Assembly: GCA_035528395.1 (NCBI GenBank)
Contig: DATKYR010000269.1
Span: forward strand, 1 to 64,000
DNA length: 64,000 bases
Reading direction: 5' to 3'
Source of the DNA: NIOZ-UU13 sp035528395
Lineage (GTDB): Bacteria > Planctomycetota > Phycisphaerae > Sedimentisphaerales > Anaerobacaceae
Each line of letters opens with the position of its first letter. Position 1 is the stretch's first letter. Made by a program: the position numbers and the translations under genes. Below, in pieces: positions 1 through 8,849 of this stretch. The notes under the pieces were generated by a model. The model saw only the letters and a program-made list of their open reading frames with translations. It made no database searches and was not told the DNA's origin.

Positions 1-305
1 TTCCATTTTTGGCTGGCTGCGGCTTCGGCTGGCGGTGTCAGCAAAACTCGGACTACCAACCAGTAGGCCTGCATTTTGCTTCCTTGCCAGCCTTGTCCTC
101 GCTGGAGCCAAAACGAAACCTAATTTCTTTACCAGTCCTAAGTAACCTGTTCCATATTAGAGTCTTTCGTGCACTTAGGGACTTTCTGTCTCCACTTGTT
201 TTTTTAGCAGACCTGGTGCAAACTTTGATGCTGGGAATTCTATCTGAATTTGTGCAGATTTAGACAAAACACCGCGATACACTCGTGTCGTTTCGTGAAA
301 GAGGT
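1..305. other. Intergenic sequence with one arm of a 26-bp dispersed repeat
   Basis: I see no convincing gene here. An 84-codon open frame from base 9 has no ribosome binding site and no recognisable protein features. Bases 1-26 are the exact reverse complement of bases 35243-35268, so the left edge of the window lies in, or at the end of, a dispersed repeat. Confidence 0.5.
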
Positions 306-335
306 TTGACTAATAGGGCGACAAACTGGTATAAT
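306..335 (+). promoter_or_regulatory. Sigma70-type promoter upstream of the 549 gene
   Basis: TTGACT at 306-311 and TATAAT at 330-335 are separated by 18 bases. This is a near-consensus housekeeping promoter. It would give a leader of roughly 200 bases before the start codon at 549. Near 462-530 the leader contains several CACCTGTG/CACAGGTG motifs in both orientations, which could pair in RNA. Confidence 0.55.
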
Positions 336-548
336 TAAGCTTGCCAACAAGGGTGTGTTCTAACTCTGCTGCGACAGAACATCTTTATTTATCCGAGGAG
401 TTGTCTCATAAAGCCATGCAAATAATAGCGGCAAAGCTGAAAAACACCTGTGCCTTCGCCACCTGTGCCCGCACCTGTGCTGCCCGCACAGAAAACGCGG
501 GTACAGGTGTCGAGGCAAACACAGGTGCAGGCAGATGAGGTTTCTCAG

Positions 549-3275
549 ATGAAACTATCTATGTATGGACATTTGACTCGCTTGGTTTTATTTGTTTTGG
601 CTCTGAACTTTGCCGGCAGTGCCTTAGCTCAACTGCCCCCCGGATGGTCCCTGCAGGATGTTGGTGAGACGAGTATAGCCGGGATTGCTTTTGAAGAAAA
701 TAACGAATGGATTGTTGCCGGAGACGGTGCGGACATCTGGTACAGCTCAGATGCTTTCTGCTACGTGTGTATGACAGCGTTGGGCGACAGTGTAATAACG
801 GCACGCATCGTGAGCATAGAAAATACCAATGACTGGGCCAAGGCCGGCTTGATGATTCGCCAGACACTTGAGGCCAATTCCAAACATGCTTTTATGGCGT
901 TGACGCCGTCTGGTGGTACAACTTTTCTGCACCGCCAATTTGCCGGTCAATCCACGAATTCATCAAGTACCAGGCCGGGCAAAATCACTTTGCCCTGCTG
1001 GATTAGAATTGTTCGTCAAGGCAGCACATTCACAGGTTATTATTCGGCGGATGGCATTAATTGGGTCGCCCAGCCCAACGATGAGTTTGTCTCTCCCGAC
1101 CCGCAAGGCCGTAACCCGGCGACCATCGACATGCCCCAGACCGTCTATATCGGTTTGGCTGTTACATCACGCATGAACGGTGTACAGTGCAGAGCTGTGT
1201 TCGACGACGTAATCGTTGTTGATTCGAGCCAATATGTTCAGCCGGACTTGCAGATTCGCACAGACGATGAGCTCCTGTATGCCGGCGATGATGTTTATAA
1301 TGATTTAACCTTGCAGACGAAAAACCAGACAATTGGTGAGGGGATGGTCGCCATTTACGATATAAAGCTGGAGAACCAAAGGTTTGCGTCTGACCGTTTT
1401 ATAATTACCTGCTCCGGCGGGAATGAAAATTGGAACGTAAGTTACTTTGATACTTTTAGCCAGACCGATATCACCGACGCAGTAACAGGCGCCGGATGGA
1501 GCAGTCCTGTTCTGCCTTCCGGCGGCTCTTTGGAGCTGGTATTGAAAATTACTCCCGAACCTAACATACCTGATGGTAGTGTGCTGGAAGAGCTGGTCAC
1601 AGCGGTCTCCTCGAGTGATGCTAATAAAGATGATATGGTCAAAGCGGTAACGACATTCGCAGTCTCCGTTCCTCTATCTGGCCGGGGACGGATATATACC
1701 ATAGATGAGGATTTTGATAAAGGGACACTTATTAGCCTCGAGCATGAAACGGTTCCAGACCAATTGCAGCTTTCAACCGAGTCTACTACTTTGCCATTCA
1801 TTTGGGTACCCAACTCCAATGAAGGGACCGTTTCCAAAGTGGATACAATAACCGGCAGGGAATTGGGCCGATATCGCACAGGGCCTCGCTCAAATGGTGA
1901 CCCCTCCAGAACAACTGTTGATCTGTTCGGCAATTGCTGGGTTGGTAATCGCTATACCGGTACTGTGGTTAAGATAGGACTTCTGGAAAACGGACAATAT
2001 ATGGATCGTAACTGGAATGGCATTATTGAAACATCCCGCGACCTTGATGGAGATGGCCGGATTAGTGATGATGAAATCCTGCCCTGGGCCAGCGACGAAT
2101 GCGTTATTTATGAGGTAGTGCTGATTCCGGAAGCTGAAGGGACCTACATACCAGGTCAGTATCAGGGAGCCTATACGAGCGATTCCTGGGAGGTTGGGCC
2201 GCGAGGAATTGCTGTGGACAAATCCAGCAATATTTGGGCAGGCTGTTCCGGCAGTATGAAGTATTATTATATACGTGGTTCGGATGGGCAAATATTAAAG
2301 ACTATTGATGTTTCGTCGTTCAATCATACTGCTTATGGTGCTGTTGTGGATGAGAATGGTATTCTTTGGTCTTCCGGCCATGACGAAGGCCATGTGTTGC
2401 GATTGGACCCAATCGACGATTCACTTTCTGTTGTTAATGTAGGACATTTTTCTTATGGGTTGGGTTTAGACAGGTTCGGACATCTTTTTGTTTCCGGATG
2501 GACGGGTTCTAAACTTTCCAGGATTAACATACAAACCGGCACGCTCGACTGGACAAAGCCCGGCGTATTTGAATCAAGAGGGGTTGCCTGTACAGATGAC
2601 GGCGATGTCTGGACCGCTGATTCCCAGCCTTGTACGGTGACTCGTTGGAGTAATGACGGAGTTAAACTGCAGACCATTCCTGTCGGAAATACCCCTACGG
2701 GCGTGGTGGTTGATGCTGACGGCAAGGTTTGGGTAGTGGATAACGGCGACGAATATATTAACAGGATAGACCCTCAAACTAATCTGATTGACCTTTCGAA
2801 AAGAATCGCCGGCACCAGGCACTACGGCTATAGCGATATGACGGGACTAATATCGAGAACATTCACGACAAAAACCGGCTCATGGACGGTTGTTCACAAT
2901 ACTAAGGTTTTTGATTCGCAATGGGGCCTGATATCCTGGAACAGCTATGAGCCGACAGGAACCTCTTTAGCTGTTAAAGCGAGGAGCTCTAATGACCGGC
3001 AAAAATGGTCTGTATGGGAAGATGTCAAAAACGATTCGGCCCTCCTGAATACTCCGAACGGAAGATATTTGGAAATGAAAGTTACTTTTCAAAGTGCAGA
3101 CGAGCAGGCCTCACCGATACTTTATGACCTGACGGTTAATCCATTACCGTATTGCGGAGATTCGGAGCATCCGTACCCCTTCTCCGACCTTAATAAGGAT
3201 TGTAAAGTTGACTTTAGGGATTTCGCCCTTATGGCAGCCGAGTGGCTACTTTGTACTGCCCCTGATTGTGATTAG
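549..3275 (+). CDS. Secreted ConA-like / NHL-type beta-propeller protein with dockerin-like C-terminus
   Basis: Predicted exported protein of 908 residues. The start at 549 is chosen because GATGAGG lies just upstream and a clear signal peptide follows (about residues 1-27, ending SALA); the frame is open further upstream but that part looks non-coding. Residues about 30-230 resemble the DUF1349/concanavalin-like fold (WIVAGDGADIW, FDDVIVVD). Residues about 405-750 form a streptogramin-lyase/NHL-like propeller with repeated 'IAVD..NIWAG' type strands. An EF-hand-like segment (DLDGDGRISDDE) is embedded near residue 500. The last 33 residues, with DLNKDCKVDFRDFALMAAEW, are a dockerin-like calcium-binding tail of the kind common in Planctomycetes surface proteins. 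The role is probably carbohydrate binding or surface display; no catalytic residues were identified. Confidence 0.8.
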   Translation: MKLSMYGHLTRLVLFVLALNFAGSALAQLPPGWSLQDVGETSIAGIAFEENNEWIVAGDGADIWYSSDAFCYVCMTALGDSVITARIVSIENTNDWAKAGLMIRQTLEANSKHAFMALTPSGGTTFLHRQFAGQSTNSSSTRPGKITLPCWIRIVRQGSTFTGYYSADGINWVAQPNDEFVSPDPQGRNPATIDMPQTVYIGLAVTSRMNGVQCRAVFDDVIVVDSSQYVQPDLQIRTDDELLYAGDDVYNDLTLQTKNQTIGEGMVAIYDIKLENQRFASDRFIITCSGGNENWNVSYFDTFSQTDITDAVTGAGWSSPVLPSGGSLELVLKITPEPNIPDGSVLEELVTAVSSSDANKDDMVKAVTTFAVSVPLSGRGRIYTIDEDFDKGTLISLEHETVPDQLQLSTESTTLPFIWVPNSNEGTVSKVDTITGRELGRYRTGPRSNGDPSRTTVDLFGNCWVGNRYTGTVVKIGLLENGQYMDRNWNGIIETSRDLDGDGRISDDEILPWASDECVIYEVVLIPEAEGTYIPGQYQGAYTSDSWEVGPRGIAVDKSSNIWAGCSGSMKYYYIRGSDGQILKTIDVSSFNHTAYGAVVDENGILWSSGHDEGHVLRLDPIDDSLSVVNVGHFSYGLGLDRFGHLFVSGWTGSKLSRINIQTGTLDWTKPGVFESRGVACTDDGDVWTADSQPCTVTRWSNDGVKLQTIPVGNTPTGVVVDADGKVWVVDNGDEYINRIDPQTNLIDLSKRIAGTRHYGYSDMTGLISRTFTTKTGSWTVVHNTKVFDSQWGLISWNSYEPTGTSLAVKARSSNDRQKWSVWEDVKNDSALLNTPNGRYLEMKVTFQSADEQASPILYDLTVNPLPYCGDSEHPYPFSDLNKDCKVDFRDFALMAAEWLLCTAPDCD

Positions 3276-3352
3276 GTTTCGGCCCATCGTGGCTCGGCCG
3301 CGCCGAGACAGGCAAGGTCAATTTTTCTTTTCTGAAAATCCTGGTTTGACTA

Positions 3353-3382
3353 TTGACCGCCTGGGATACGATTGAATATAAT
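3353..3382 (+). promoter_or_regulatory. Sigma70-type promoter for the CE15-like esterase gene
   Basis: TTGACC at 3353-3358 and TATAAT at 3377-3382 have an 18-base spacer. The start codon follows 32 bases later with GGAGG in between. Confidence 0.6.
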
Positions 3383-3414
3383 CAGCCAATTAGACAGGAT
3401 TTGGAGGTTTCTAT

Positions 3415-4788
3415 ATGTTTAATAATAAATTACTCGTAACGTTTTTGACCGTGTTCAGTACCATTTCTTTTCCTGCTGAGGTCTTTGGTTTCAGTAACAC
3501 CGCAGATAGCGGTTGGAAGGCCTCACCTGAACTAATCGAGGAACTTATGAAACAACGCTCCGAGACCAACTATTCCGAGCAAAGAGTCCCGAAATACACT
3601 TTACCCGATCCATTGGTGCTCTCCGATGGAACGAAGGTAACCAACGCCGGAGCATGGCGGACCAAACGTCGGCCTGAAATACTCGAGCTTTTCCGAACCC
3701 ATGTCTATGGTCGTGCGCCAATAGGTCAGCCGAAAAATATGACCTTCAAGGTCTTTGACCTGGAGCGAAAGGCACTGGCCGGTTTGGCTACTCGCAAGCA
3801 GATAACCGTGAACTTTACCGGCAAAAAAGATGGGCCGAAGATGGACATCCTTATCTATCTGCCCAATGCGGTCAAAGAGCCTGTTCCGGCCTTTGTTATC
3901 CTGAACTTTGGCGGCAACCATATCATCCACCGCGACCCCGCTATCAAGCTCTCAGAAAGCTGGATGCGCCCCGGAAGCAAAGGGGTAGTGAAAAACCAAG
4001 CTAATGAAGAGTCGCGTGGCCGCGACCGTTCGAGCTTTCCGGTCGAAATGATTCTCAAACGCGGCTACGGCCTGGCGACGATTTACTATGGTGACATCGA
4101 CCCGGACTTTCACGACGGTTTTAAAAATGGTGTACACCCGGTCTTTGATAAACTAATCGACGGCGAACGCGCACCAGATGCCTGGGGTTCCATTGGCGCC
4201 TGGGCATGGGGCTTGAGCCGCGCTATGGACTACTTTGAGACCGACGATGATATTGATAACAAGCGTGTTGCTGTGTTAGGGCACTCGCGCCTGGGCAAGA
4301 CGACCCTCTGGGCAGGGGCGCAGGACGAGCGTTTTGCCTTTGTGATTTCCAACAACTCCGGTTGCGGCGGGGCGGCGCTGAGTCGCCGGCGATTCGGAGA
4401 GACCGTCGAGCGTATCAATAAGAGCTTTCCGCACTGGTTCTGCGAGAATTTCAAGAAGTACAATGGAAAAGAAGACGACCTGCCTGTTGACCAGCACATG
4501 CTCATTGCACTGATTGCGCCGCGTCCGGTTTATGTAACCAGTGCTGATAAGGATTTGTGGGCCGACCCGCGAGGTGAGTTCCTGGCGTGCAAAAATGCAG
4601 CTCCCGTTTATCAATTGCTGGGTGTCGATGGACTGGGTGTTAGACAGATGCCCGGCCTTGACAAGCCTGTTCAGAAAGGTGCCATCGGTTATCACGTTCG
4701 TTCCGGCGGCCATAACCTTACCCAATATGACTGGCAGCAGTTTATGGATTTTGCAGATATGCACTTTGCAGCGATGGGTCGGAACTAA
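3415..4788 (+). CDS. CE15-like glucuronoyl esterase / acetylxylan esterase family protein
   Basis: Exported alpha/beta hydrolase of 457 residues. It has a signal peptide (about residues 1-25, ending EVFG) and GGAGG 6-7 bases before ATG. The nucleophile motif GHSRLGK places the catalytic serine at residue 291; in characterised CE15 enzymes the motif is GCSRxGK, so the Cys-to-His change here is notable but seen in relatives. The histidine at residue 433 in SGGHNLTQYDW fits the catalytic position near the C-terminus. CE15 enzymes cleave the ester between lignin alcohols and 4-O-methylglucuronate on xylan; related proteins are annotated as acetylxylan esterases, so the exact substrate is open. 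It carries its own promoter and appears monocistronic. Confidence 0.8.
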   Translation: MFNNKLLVTFLTVFSTISFPAEVFGFSNTADSGWKASPELIEELMKQRSETNYSEQRVPKYTLPDPLVLSDGTKVTNAGAWRTKRRPEILELFRTHVYGRAPIGQPKNMTFKVFDLERKALAGLATRKQITVNFTGKKDGPKMDILIYLPNAVKEPVPAFVILNFGGNHIIHRDPAIKLSESWMRPGSKGVVKNQANEESRGRDRSSFPVEMILKRGYGLATIYYGDIDPDFHDGFKNGVHPVFDKLIDGERAPDAWGSIGAWAWGLSRAMDYFETDDDIDNKRVAVLGHSRLGKTTLWAGAQDERFAFVISNNSGCGGAALSRRRFGETVERINKSFPHWFCENFKKYNGKEDDLPVDQHMLIALIAPRPVYVTSADKDLWADPRGEFLACKNAAPVYQLLGVDGLGVRQMPGLDKPVQKGAIGYHVRSGGHNLTQYDWQQFMDFADMHFAAMGRN

Positions 4789-4840
4789 AGCTCCATCAGG
4801 GGCAGGCTGGGCTGCTCCAGGAACATCATCGAAACATCCT

Positions 4841-4973
4841 AATGCTCTGTTGAAAACGTGGACTGTTATTCTGAGGCGAAGCCGAAGAATCTCATTTCTT
4901 GAGCCATAAAGAGATTCTTCACTCCGCTGCGCTCCGTTCAGAATGACAGTTTTTGAGGCTTTTCAACAGAGCA
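4841..4973. mobile_element. MITE-like element with perfect 14-bp terminal inverted repeats
   Basis: TGCTCTGTTGAAAA at 4843-4856 is exactly inverted as TTTTCAACAGAGCA at 4960-4973. The interior is also roughly palindromic, with AAGAATCTC facing GAGATTCTT and CTGTTATTCTGA facing TCAGAATGACAG. The 7-bp sequence ACATCCT flanks the element directly at 4834-4840 and 4974-4980, as expected of a target-site duplication. It encodes no protein, so any movement would need a transposase supplied from elsewhere. Confidence 0.75.
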
Positions 4974-4995
4974 ACATCCTCACTATATTTTTTTC

Positions 4996-5025
4996 TTGAC
5001 GTTAAGATAGCTAATTTGGTATAAA
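4996..5025 (+). promoter_or_regulatory. Sigma70-type promoter
   Basis: TTGACG at 4996-5001 and TATAAA at 5020-5025 have an 18-base spacer; an overlapping TATAAT lies at 5026-5031. It could drive the small frame at 5083 and the large gene at 5239. Confidence 0.5.
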
Positions 5026-5082
5026 TATAATTGGTTGGGCGTGTGGAATCTTTAAGCTATTCCAAATAAAGGAGGAGCTATT

Positions 5083-5208
5083 ATGCAAGGCACAGAGTTA
5101 GTTGTAATGGCGGCCTTGTGCTTCACAAGTGGAGGTTTTCACATTTCAATGAAAATTCACATCCCGCCTCTGCGGGAACGAGTGTTTTGGTGTGTGGCCA
5201 AAGTATAA
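5083..5208 (+). CDS. Putative 41-residue small protein or leader peptide
   Basis: A short frame beginning MQGTELVVMAALCFTSGG is preceded by AAAGGAGGAGC at an ideal distance. The sequence around its start (GGAGGAGCTATTATG) resembles that of the large gene downstream (GGAGGACTATTATG), so it may be a decayed duplicate start, a leader peptide or a real small protein. It ends 30 bases before the gene at 5239. No family was recognised. Confidence 0.3.
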   Translation: MQGTELVVMAALCFTSGGFHISMKIHIPPLRERVFWCVAKV

Positions 5209-5238
5209 TTATCGTTACCTTTTTGAAGGAGGACTATT

Positions 5239-7689
5239 ATGTCTAAAAAACTGGTTTATTTATTTTCTTTTGTTCTGATGTTGGGCTTTGGCCTGACTGT
5301 AGGAGTCGCCGGAGCCAGCGAGATAAAGGTTAATTTCCAGTCATCCGGGGCACCAATACCAGAGGGGTATCTGCCCGAATATGGCGACCCCTTTGTTGAG
5401 CACGACAACGGCTGGAACTACGGGTGGGACCAAAACATAAGGAGCGGTGCGCGTGACCGCAGCAGCGGAAACGCTCCTGACCAGCGTTACGACACACTGA
5501 ACCACCTCCAGCTAGCAGGAGACAGGATATGGGAGATCGAATTACCCAACGGCACTTACAACATCTTTCTGGTTTGCGGCGACCCGGAATATACCGACCA
5601 GACCAATAACTTTGATGTTGAAGGTGTTATTGTGGAGGACCCGGACGGACAGGCTGGAACTGTCTTTGACTTTGACGAGTTCAACGTTACGGTGGTGCTG
5701 AGCGATGGTCGTTTAACCATCAAGCCGGGGCCTGGCTCTCAAAACAGCAAAATAAACTTCGTGGATATAGAGGGTGACGCGCTGACTCAATTTTTCCAGA
5801 AGGCCAGAGACCCCGACCCGGCTGATGGCGCCGAGGACGTGGCTGAGCCGCTGCTTATGTGGACGTCTGGAGATACGGCGGAACTCCAGCGCGTGTATTT
5901 CGGCACAAATCCTGACGCTCTGGTTCAAGTGAGTGAGCAGGCTTATATGGTTTACTGGCACCTGGAACCCATTGAGCCGGGGATGAGGTACTACTGGCGG
6001 ATAGATGGGGTAGAAGCCGATGGCACTGTCATTACGGGTGACCTCTGGAGCTTTGTGGCCCGGTCGCTGAACGCCTGGGGCCCCGGCCCGGCTGACAGCG
6101 CCAGCGATGTGATGATAGACACGCAGCTAAGCTGGGACGCAGGCTATTCTAAAATGCCGCTGAAGCACCATCTGTTCTTCGGCACCGATGAGGCTGCGGT
6201 GACCAATGGTACCGGTGACACCGATAAAGGTATCCAGGGAGAAGCGACGTATGATCCGGGACTGCTTATGGCGGAGACCAGCTACTACTTCCGGGTCAAC
6301 GAGGTCGAGATGGACGGGACAGAACGAGAGGGTGGCGTCTGGAGCTTTGAGACGGTGGCGCCCGGTCCGGGTAAGATTATCCGTGAGTGGTGGTTCGATA
6401 TTAGTGGTTCAAATGTATCCAACTTGACGGGTAATGCGCGCTATCCCAGTAGTCCTGACGGGTCGGAGTTTGTGTCGTACTTCCAGGGCCCTGAGGACTG
6501 GGCTGAGCAATATGGCAGCCGACTTCGCGGCTGGCTGTTCGCCCCGGACACGGGTAACTATACGTTCTTGATTGAAGCCGAGAATGAGGGACAGATACGC
6601 TTGAGCCCCGATGAGGATCCGGCGAATGCGGTCATGATAGCCGGCACCGCAGGCGAGGCGGAGTCGCAGCCGCAGAGCCTTGTGGCCGGCGAGAGATATT
6701 ACATCGAGGCTCTGATGAAGGGAAGTACGATGGGCGACAGTATAATGGTCTCCTGGAGTGGTCCCGGCGTCGGGGCCATGACGGTGATTAGTGCGAATTA
6801 TGTTGGTGCGACGCCATATCTGGCGGAGAAAGCATTTGCTCCATCGCCTGCTGATGGTGATTCGAATGTAAAGCAAACAGCGATTATTAACTGGTCGCCT
6901 GGAGTCTATGCCGCTTCGCATGAGCTATACTTCGGCACTGATGGAGAGGCCGTGAAAAATGCCGATACAGGCTCACCTGAATACATAGGCACCAGAAACC
7001 TTGGTGCTGAGAGCTATGACCCCGGAAAACTTGAATGGGATGCCACTTACTACTGGCGTGTTGACGAAGTCAACAATGTCAATCCCGATAGTCCGTGGAT
7101 AGGCAACCTCTGGAGCTTTACCACAGCTAACTTCCTTGTCGTTGATGATTTTGAGTCCTACAATGACCTTGATCCTGATGACCCCGAGAGCAACAGGATA
7201 TTTAATGCGTGGTTGGACGGATACGACGACCCGACAAACGGTTCTCTTGTTGGTTATGAGAATCCACCTTTTGCCGAGCAAAGTATCGTTCACAGCGGCA
7301 GGCAGTCGATGCCGTTTTCCTACGACAACAGTGTTGGCTACTCTGAGGCGACTTTGACATTGACTTATCCGCGTGACTGGACAGAGAAAGGTGTTACCAC
7401 ACTGACAATTTGGTTCATAGGCGATGCTGCTAACGCTGCTGAGACGTTGTATGTTGCTCTCAACGGCAATGCGATTGTCACGAATGATAATCCTAATGCA
7501 GCACAGGTAGATACCTGGACTGAATGGAATATCGACCTGCAGGCATTTGCAGACCAGGGCGTGAACTTAGCCAATGTCAATACGATTTCCCTTGGTCTTG
7601 GTAACAAGAACAATCCATTGGCTGGCGGTTCAGGTATGATGTATTTTGATGATATTCGTCTGTATCCTCCGCCAGAGCCGGCACAGTAA
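5239..7689 (+). CDS. Secreted malectin-like / FnIII / PA14 multidomain protein
   Basis: Exported protein of 816 residues with a signal peptide (about 1-26) and AAGGAGGAC before ATG. Residues about 28-178 are malectin-like (IKVNFQ, GPGSQNSKINFVDIEG). Two FnIII-like modules follow, about 190-275 and 285-370; each starts with a 'P.P.DGA.DV' type motif, has YFGT or FFGTD, and ends 'YYWRIDGV...LWSF'. Residues about 380-530 are PA14-like (SRLRGWLFAPDTGNYTF). A third FnIII-like module covers about 535-630. The C-terminal 180 residues begin VVDDFESYNDLDPDDPES and form a jelly-roll-like carbohydrate-binding domain typical of Planctomycetes. There is no catalytic domain or anchor, so a role in binding glycans or in surface adhesion is inferred. 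Confidence 0.75.
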   Translation: MSKKLVYLFSFVLMLGFGLTVGVAGASEIKVNFQSSGAPIPEGYLPEYGDPFVEHDNGWNYGWDQNIRSGARDRSSGNAPDQRYDTLNHLQLAGDRIWEIELPNGTYNIFLVCGDPEYTDQTNNFDVEGVIVEDPDGQAGTVFDFDEFNVTVVLSDGRLTIKPGPGSQNSKINFVDIEGDALTQFFQKARDPDPADGAEDVAEPLLMWTSGDTAELQRVYFGTNPDALVQVSEQAYMVYWHLEPIEPGMRYYWRIDGVEADGTVITGDLWSFVARSLNAWGPGPADSASDVMIDTQLSWDAGYSKMPLKHHLFFGTDEAAVTNGTGDTDKGIQGEATYDPGLLMAETSYYFRVNEVEMDGTEREGGVWSFETVAPGPGKIIREWWFDISGSNVSNLTGNARYPSSPDGSEFVSYFQGPEDWAEQYGSRLRGWLFAPDTGNYTFLIEAENEGQIRLSPDEDPANAVMIAGTAGEAESQPQSLVAGERYYIEALMKGSTMGDSIMVSWSGPGVGAMTVISANYVGATPYLAEKAFAPSPADGDSNVKQTAIINWSPGVYAASHELYFGTDGEAVKNADTGSPEYIGTRNLGAESYDPGKLEWDATYYWRVDEVNNVNPDSPWIGNLWSFTTANFLVVDDFESYNDLDPDDPESNRIFNAWLDGYDDPTNGSLVGYENPPFAEQSIVHSGRQSMPFSYDNSVGYSEATLTLTYPRDWTEKGVTTLTIWFIGDAANAAETLYVALNGNAIVTNDNPNAAQVDTWTEWNIDLQAFADQGVNLANVNTISLGLGNKNNPLAGGSGMMYFDDIRLYPPPEPAQ

Positions 7690-7741
7690 GCCGGGATTTA
7701 GTCGGTAATTAAAATTGCGCGGTTGATACGAAGCTTTCAAA

Positions 7742-7784
7742 GTTTGAGATTGCCGCGTCCGCCCTTGGCGGACTCGCAATGACA
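7742..7784. repeat. Remnant of a dispersed GCAATGAC-type repeat
   Basis: The segment reads GTTTGAGATTGC, then a small hairpin TCCGCCCTTGGCGGA, then CTCGCAATGAC. The outer words also occur inside the element at 18482-18659, so this looks like a core fragment of the same repeat family without terminal inverted repeats. Confidence 0.45.
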
Positions 7785-7814
7785 AACGAGAGGGCAACGG
7801 ATTTACGTCAATTC

Positions 7815-7851
7815 GGGGCTTATACCGATTGATTCGGTATAAGCCCCTTTT
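7815..7851 (+). terminator. Strong rho-independent terminator
   Basis: GGGGCTTATACCGA (7815-7828) pairs perfectly with TCGGTATAAGCCCC (7834-7847) across a 5-base loop and is followed by TTTT. It ends the transcript of the 5239 gene; the perfect stem could also serve the converging gene from the other side. Confidence 0.8.
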
Positions 7852-7906
7852 AAATGATAATTGAAGTTTTGCAAAAGTCTTGTGATAATTGATAAATGAG
7901 GCAGGA

Positions 7907-8698
7907 TTAACCGTTTAGTATTTCGATGTTGTCCATAGAGCCGAGCCGGCCGTTGGCCAGTGTAAGGTAGTCCAACTTTTTTGGATTGTGGCCGAGCAGC
8001 TCGCTGCCGAGAGTATCGACGGCGACGGGGTCGAAGCCGGCAAGGATAAGACCTATGTTCTTGTGTCTGCCGGCAAGGTGCATTCCCTTCAGGGCGACGG
8101 AGGCGTCAACTACCGACAGGTCGGGCTTTTTATATAAGCAGACATCCACAACGGACTTGTGCGTTGATGGGCGGTGGAGCTTTGATTTGTTCCAGGAGCC
8201 CGAATAGAACCTGCCCGGGGCGATACCAAACATATTTTTCATCGCGATTGTGGTTTTGGTGAAGCTGTGGTCCTTAAGGACAGGCAGTGAAATCACGAAC
8301 GCCTGCTGTACAATCTTGGGCATATAAAAGCGTTTTAATTGCAGGGTATTATCATTTTCGAGGATGATAGTTTCAGCTTCGTTGAAGTCGATTAGTTTCA
8401 TGCCGTACTTGTTGGCCATGTCTGTGTATCCGAGCGCATCGAAAACATCCGGAGTTCTTCCGGTTCCACAGCCCTCACCTATCACGATTTCAGCCTTTGT
8501 GTGGGCTTTGCAGTAGTTGTACGTCGCTTCGGCAGCATCGACGCTGGTTGTAACCGGCGGCGGTGAAGAGTTTGTCAGGTTTGGTTTGATAATGATAAGA
8601 CCCTGCCGGGGCAGCCGAGCTGGGGCATCAATGAGGTCAAGAGCCCGGGCTATGCTGGTTTTATAATCGATAAATTTTACTTTAGCAACTTGACTCAT
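7907..8698 (-). CDS. DUF362 domain protein
   Basis: Protein of 263 residues matching the DUF362 family (KPNLTNSSPP near the N-terminus, VISLPVLKDHSFTKTT and FDPVAVDTLGSELLG further on). Many DUF362 proteins carry ferredoxin-like cysteine clusters, but none is present here, so this is the short, cluster-less form. There is no signal peptide. GAAGAAGG lies upstream of the start. The biochemical role of the family is not established. It stands alone, divergent from the ABC operon at 8850 and converging on the terminator at 7815. Confidence 0.8.
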   Translation of the reverse strand: MSQVAKVKFIDYKTSIARALDLIDAPARLPRQGLIIIKPNLTNSSPPPVTTSVDAAEATYNYCKAHTKAEIVIGEGCGTGRTPDVFDALGYTDMANKYGMKLIDFNEAETIILENDNTLQLKRFYMPKIVQQAFVISLPVLKDHSFTKTTIAMKNMFGIAPGRFYSGSWNKSKLHRPSTHKSVVDVCLYKKPDLSVVDASVALKGMHLAGRHKNIGLILAGFDPVAVDTLGSELLGHNPKKLDYLTLANGRLGSMDNIEILNG

Positions 8699-8849
8699 AA
8701 GTCATAAACCTTCTTCTGGTTAAATGCTCCGAACAAAATAATCTTATCAAGGGTATTGACTGTCAAGAGATTTTGAGTAAATATATACAAACCCCATAAG
8801 GGAAATCAGGTTGGGGAGTGTAATTTGATTTGGTTTTGTGGAGATGAAT

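Larger units (their letters stand above)
4789..5238. other. Gene-poor interval with a TIR element, a promoter and a small ORF
   Basis: This stretch holds the inverted-repeat element at 4841-4973, a promoter at 4996-5025 and a 41-codon frame at 5083-5208, each listed separately. Nothing else was recognised. Confidence 0.6.

Noticed and set aside
9..263. 84-codon plus-strand open frame at the left edge
   Set aside because: No ribosome binding site, no recognisable protein, and its first bases belong to a dispersed repeat.
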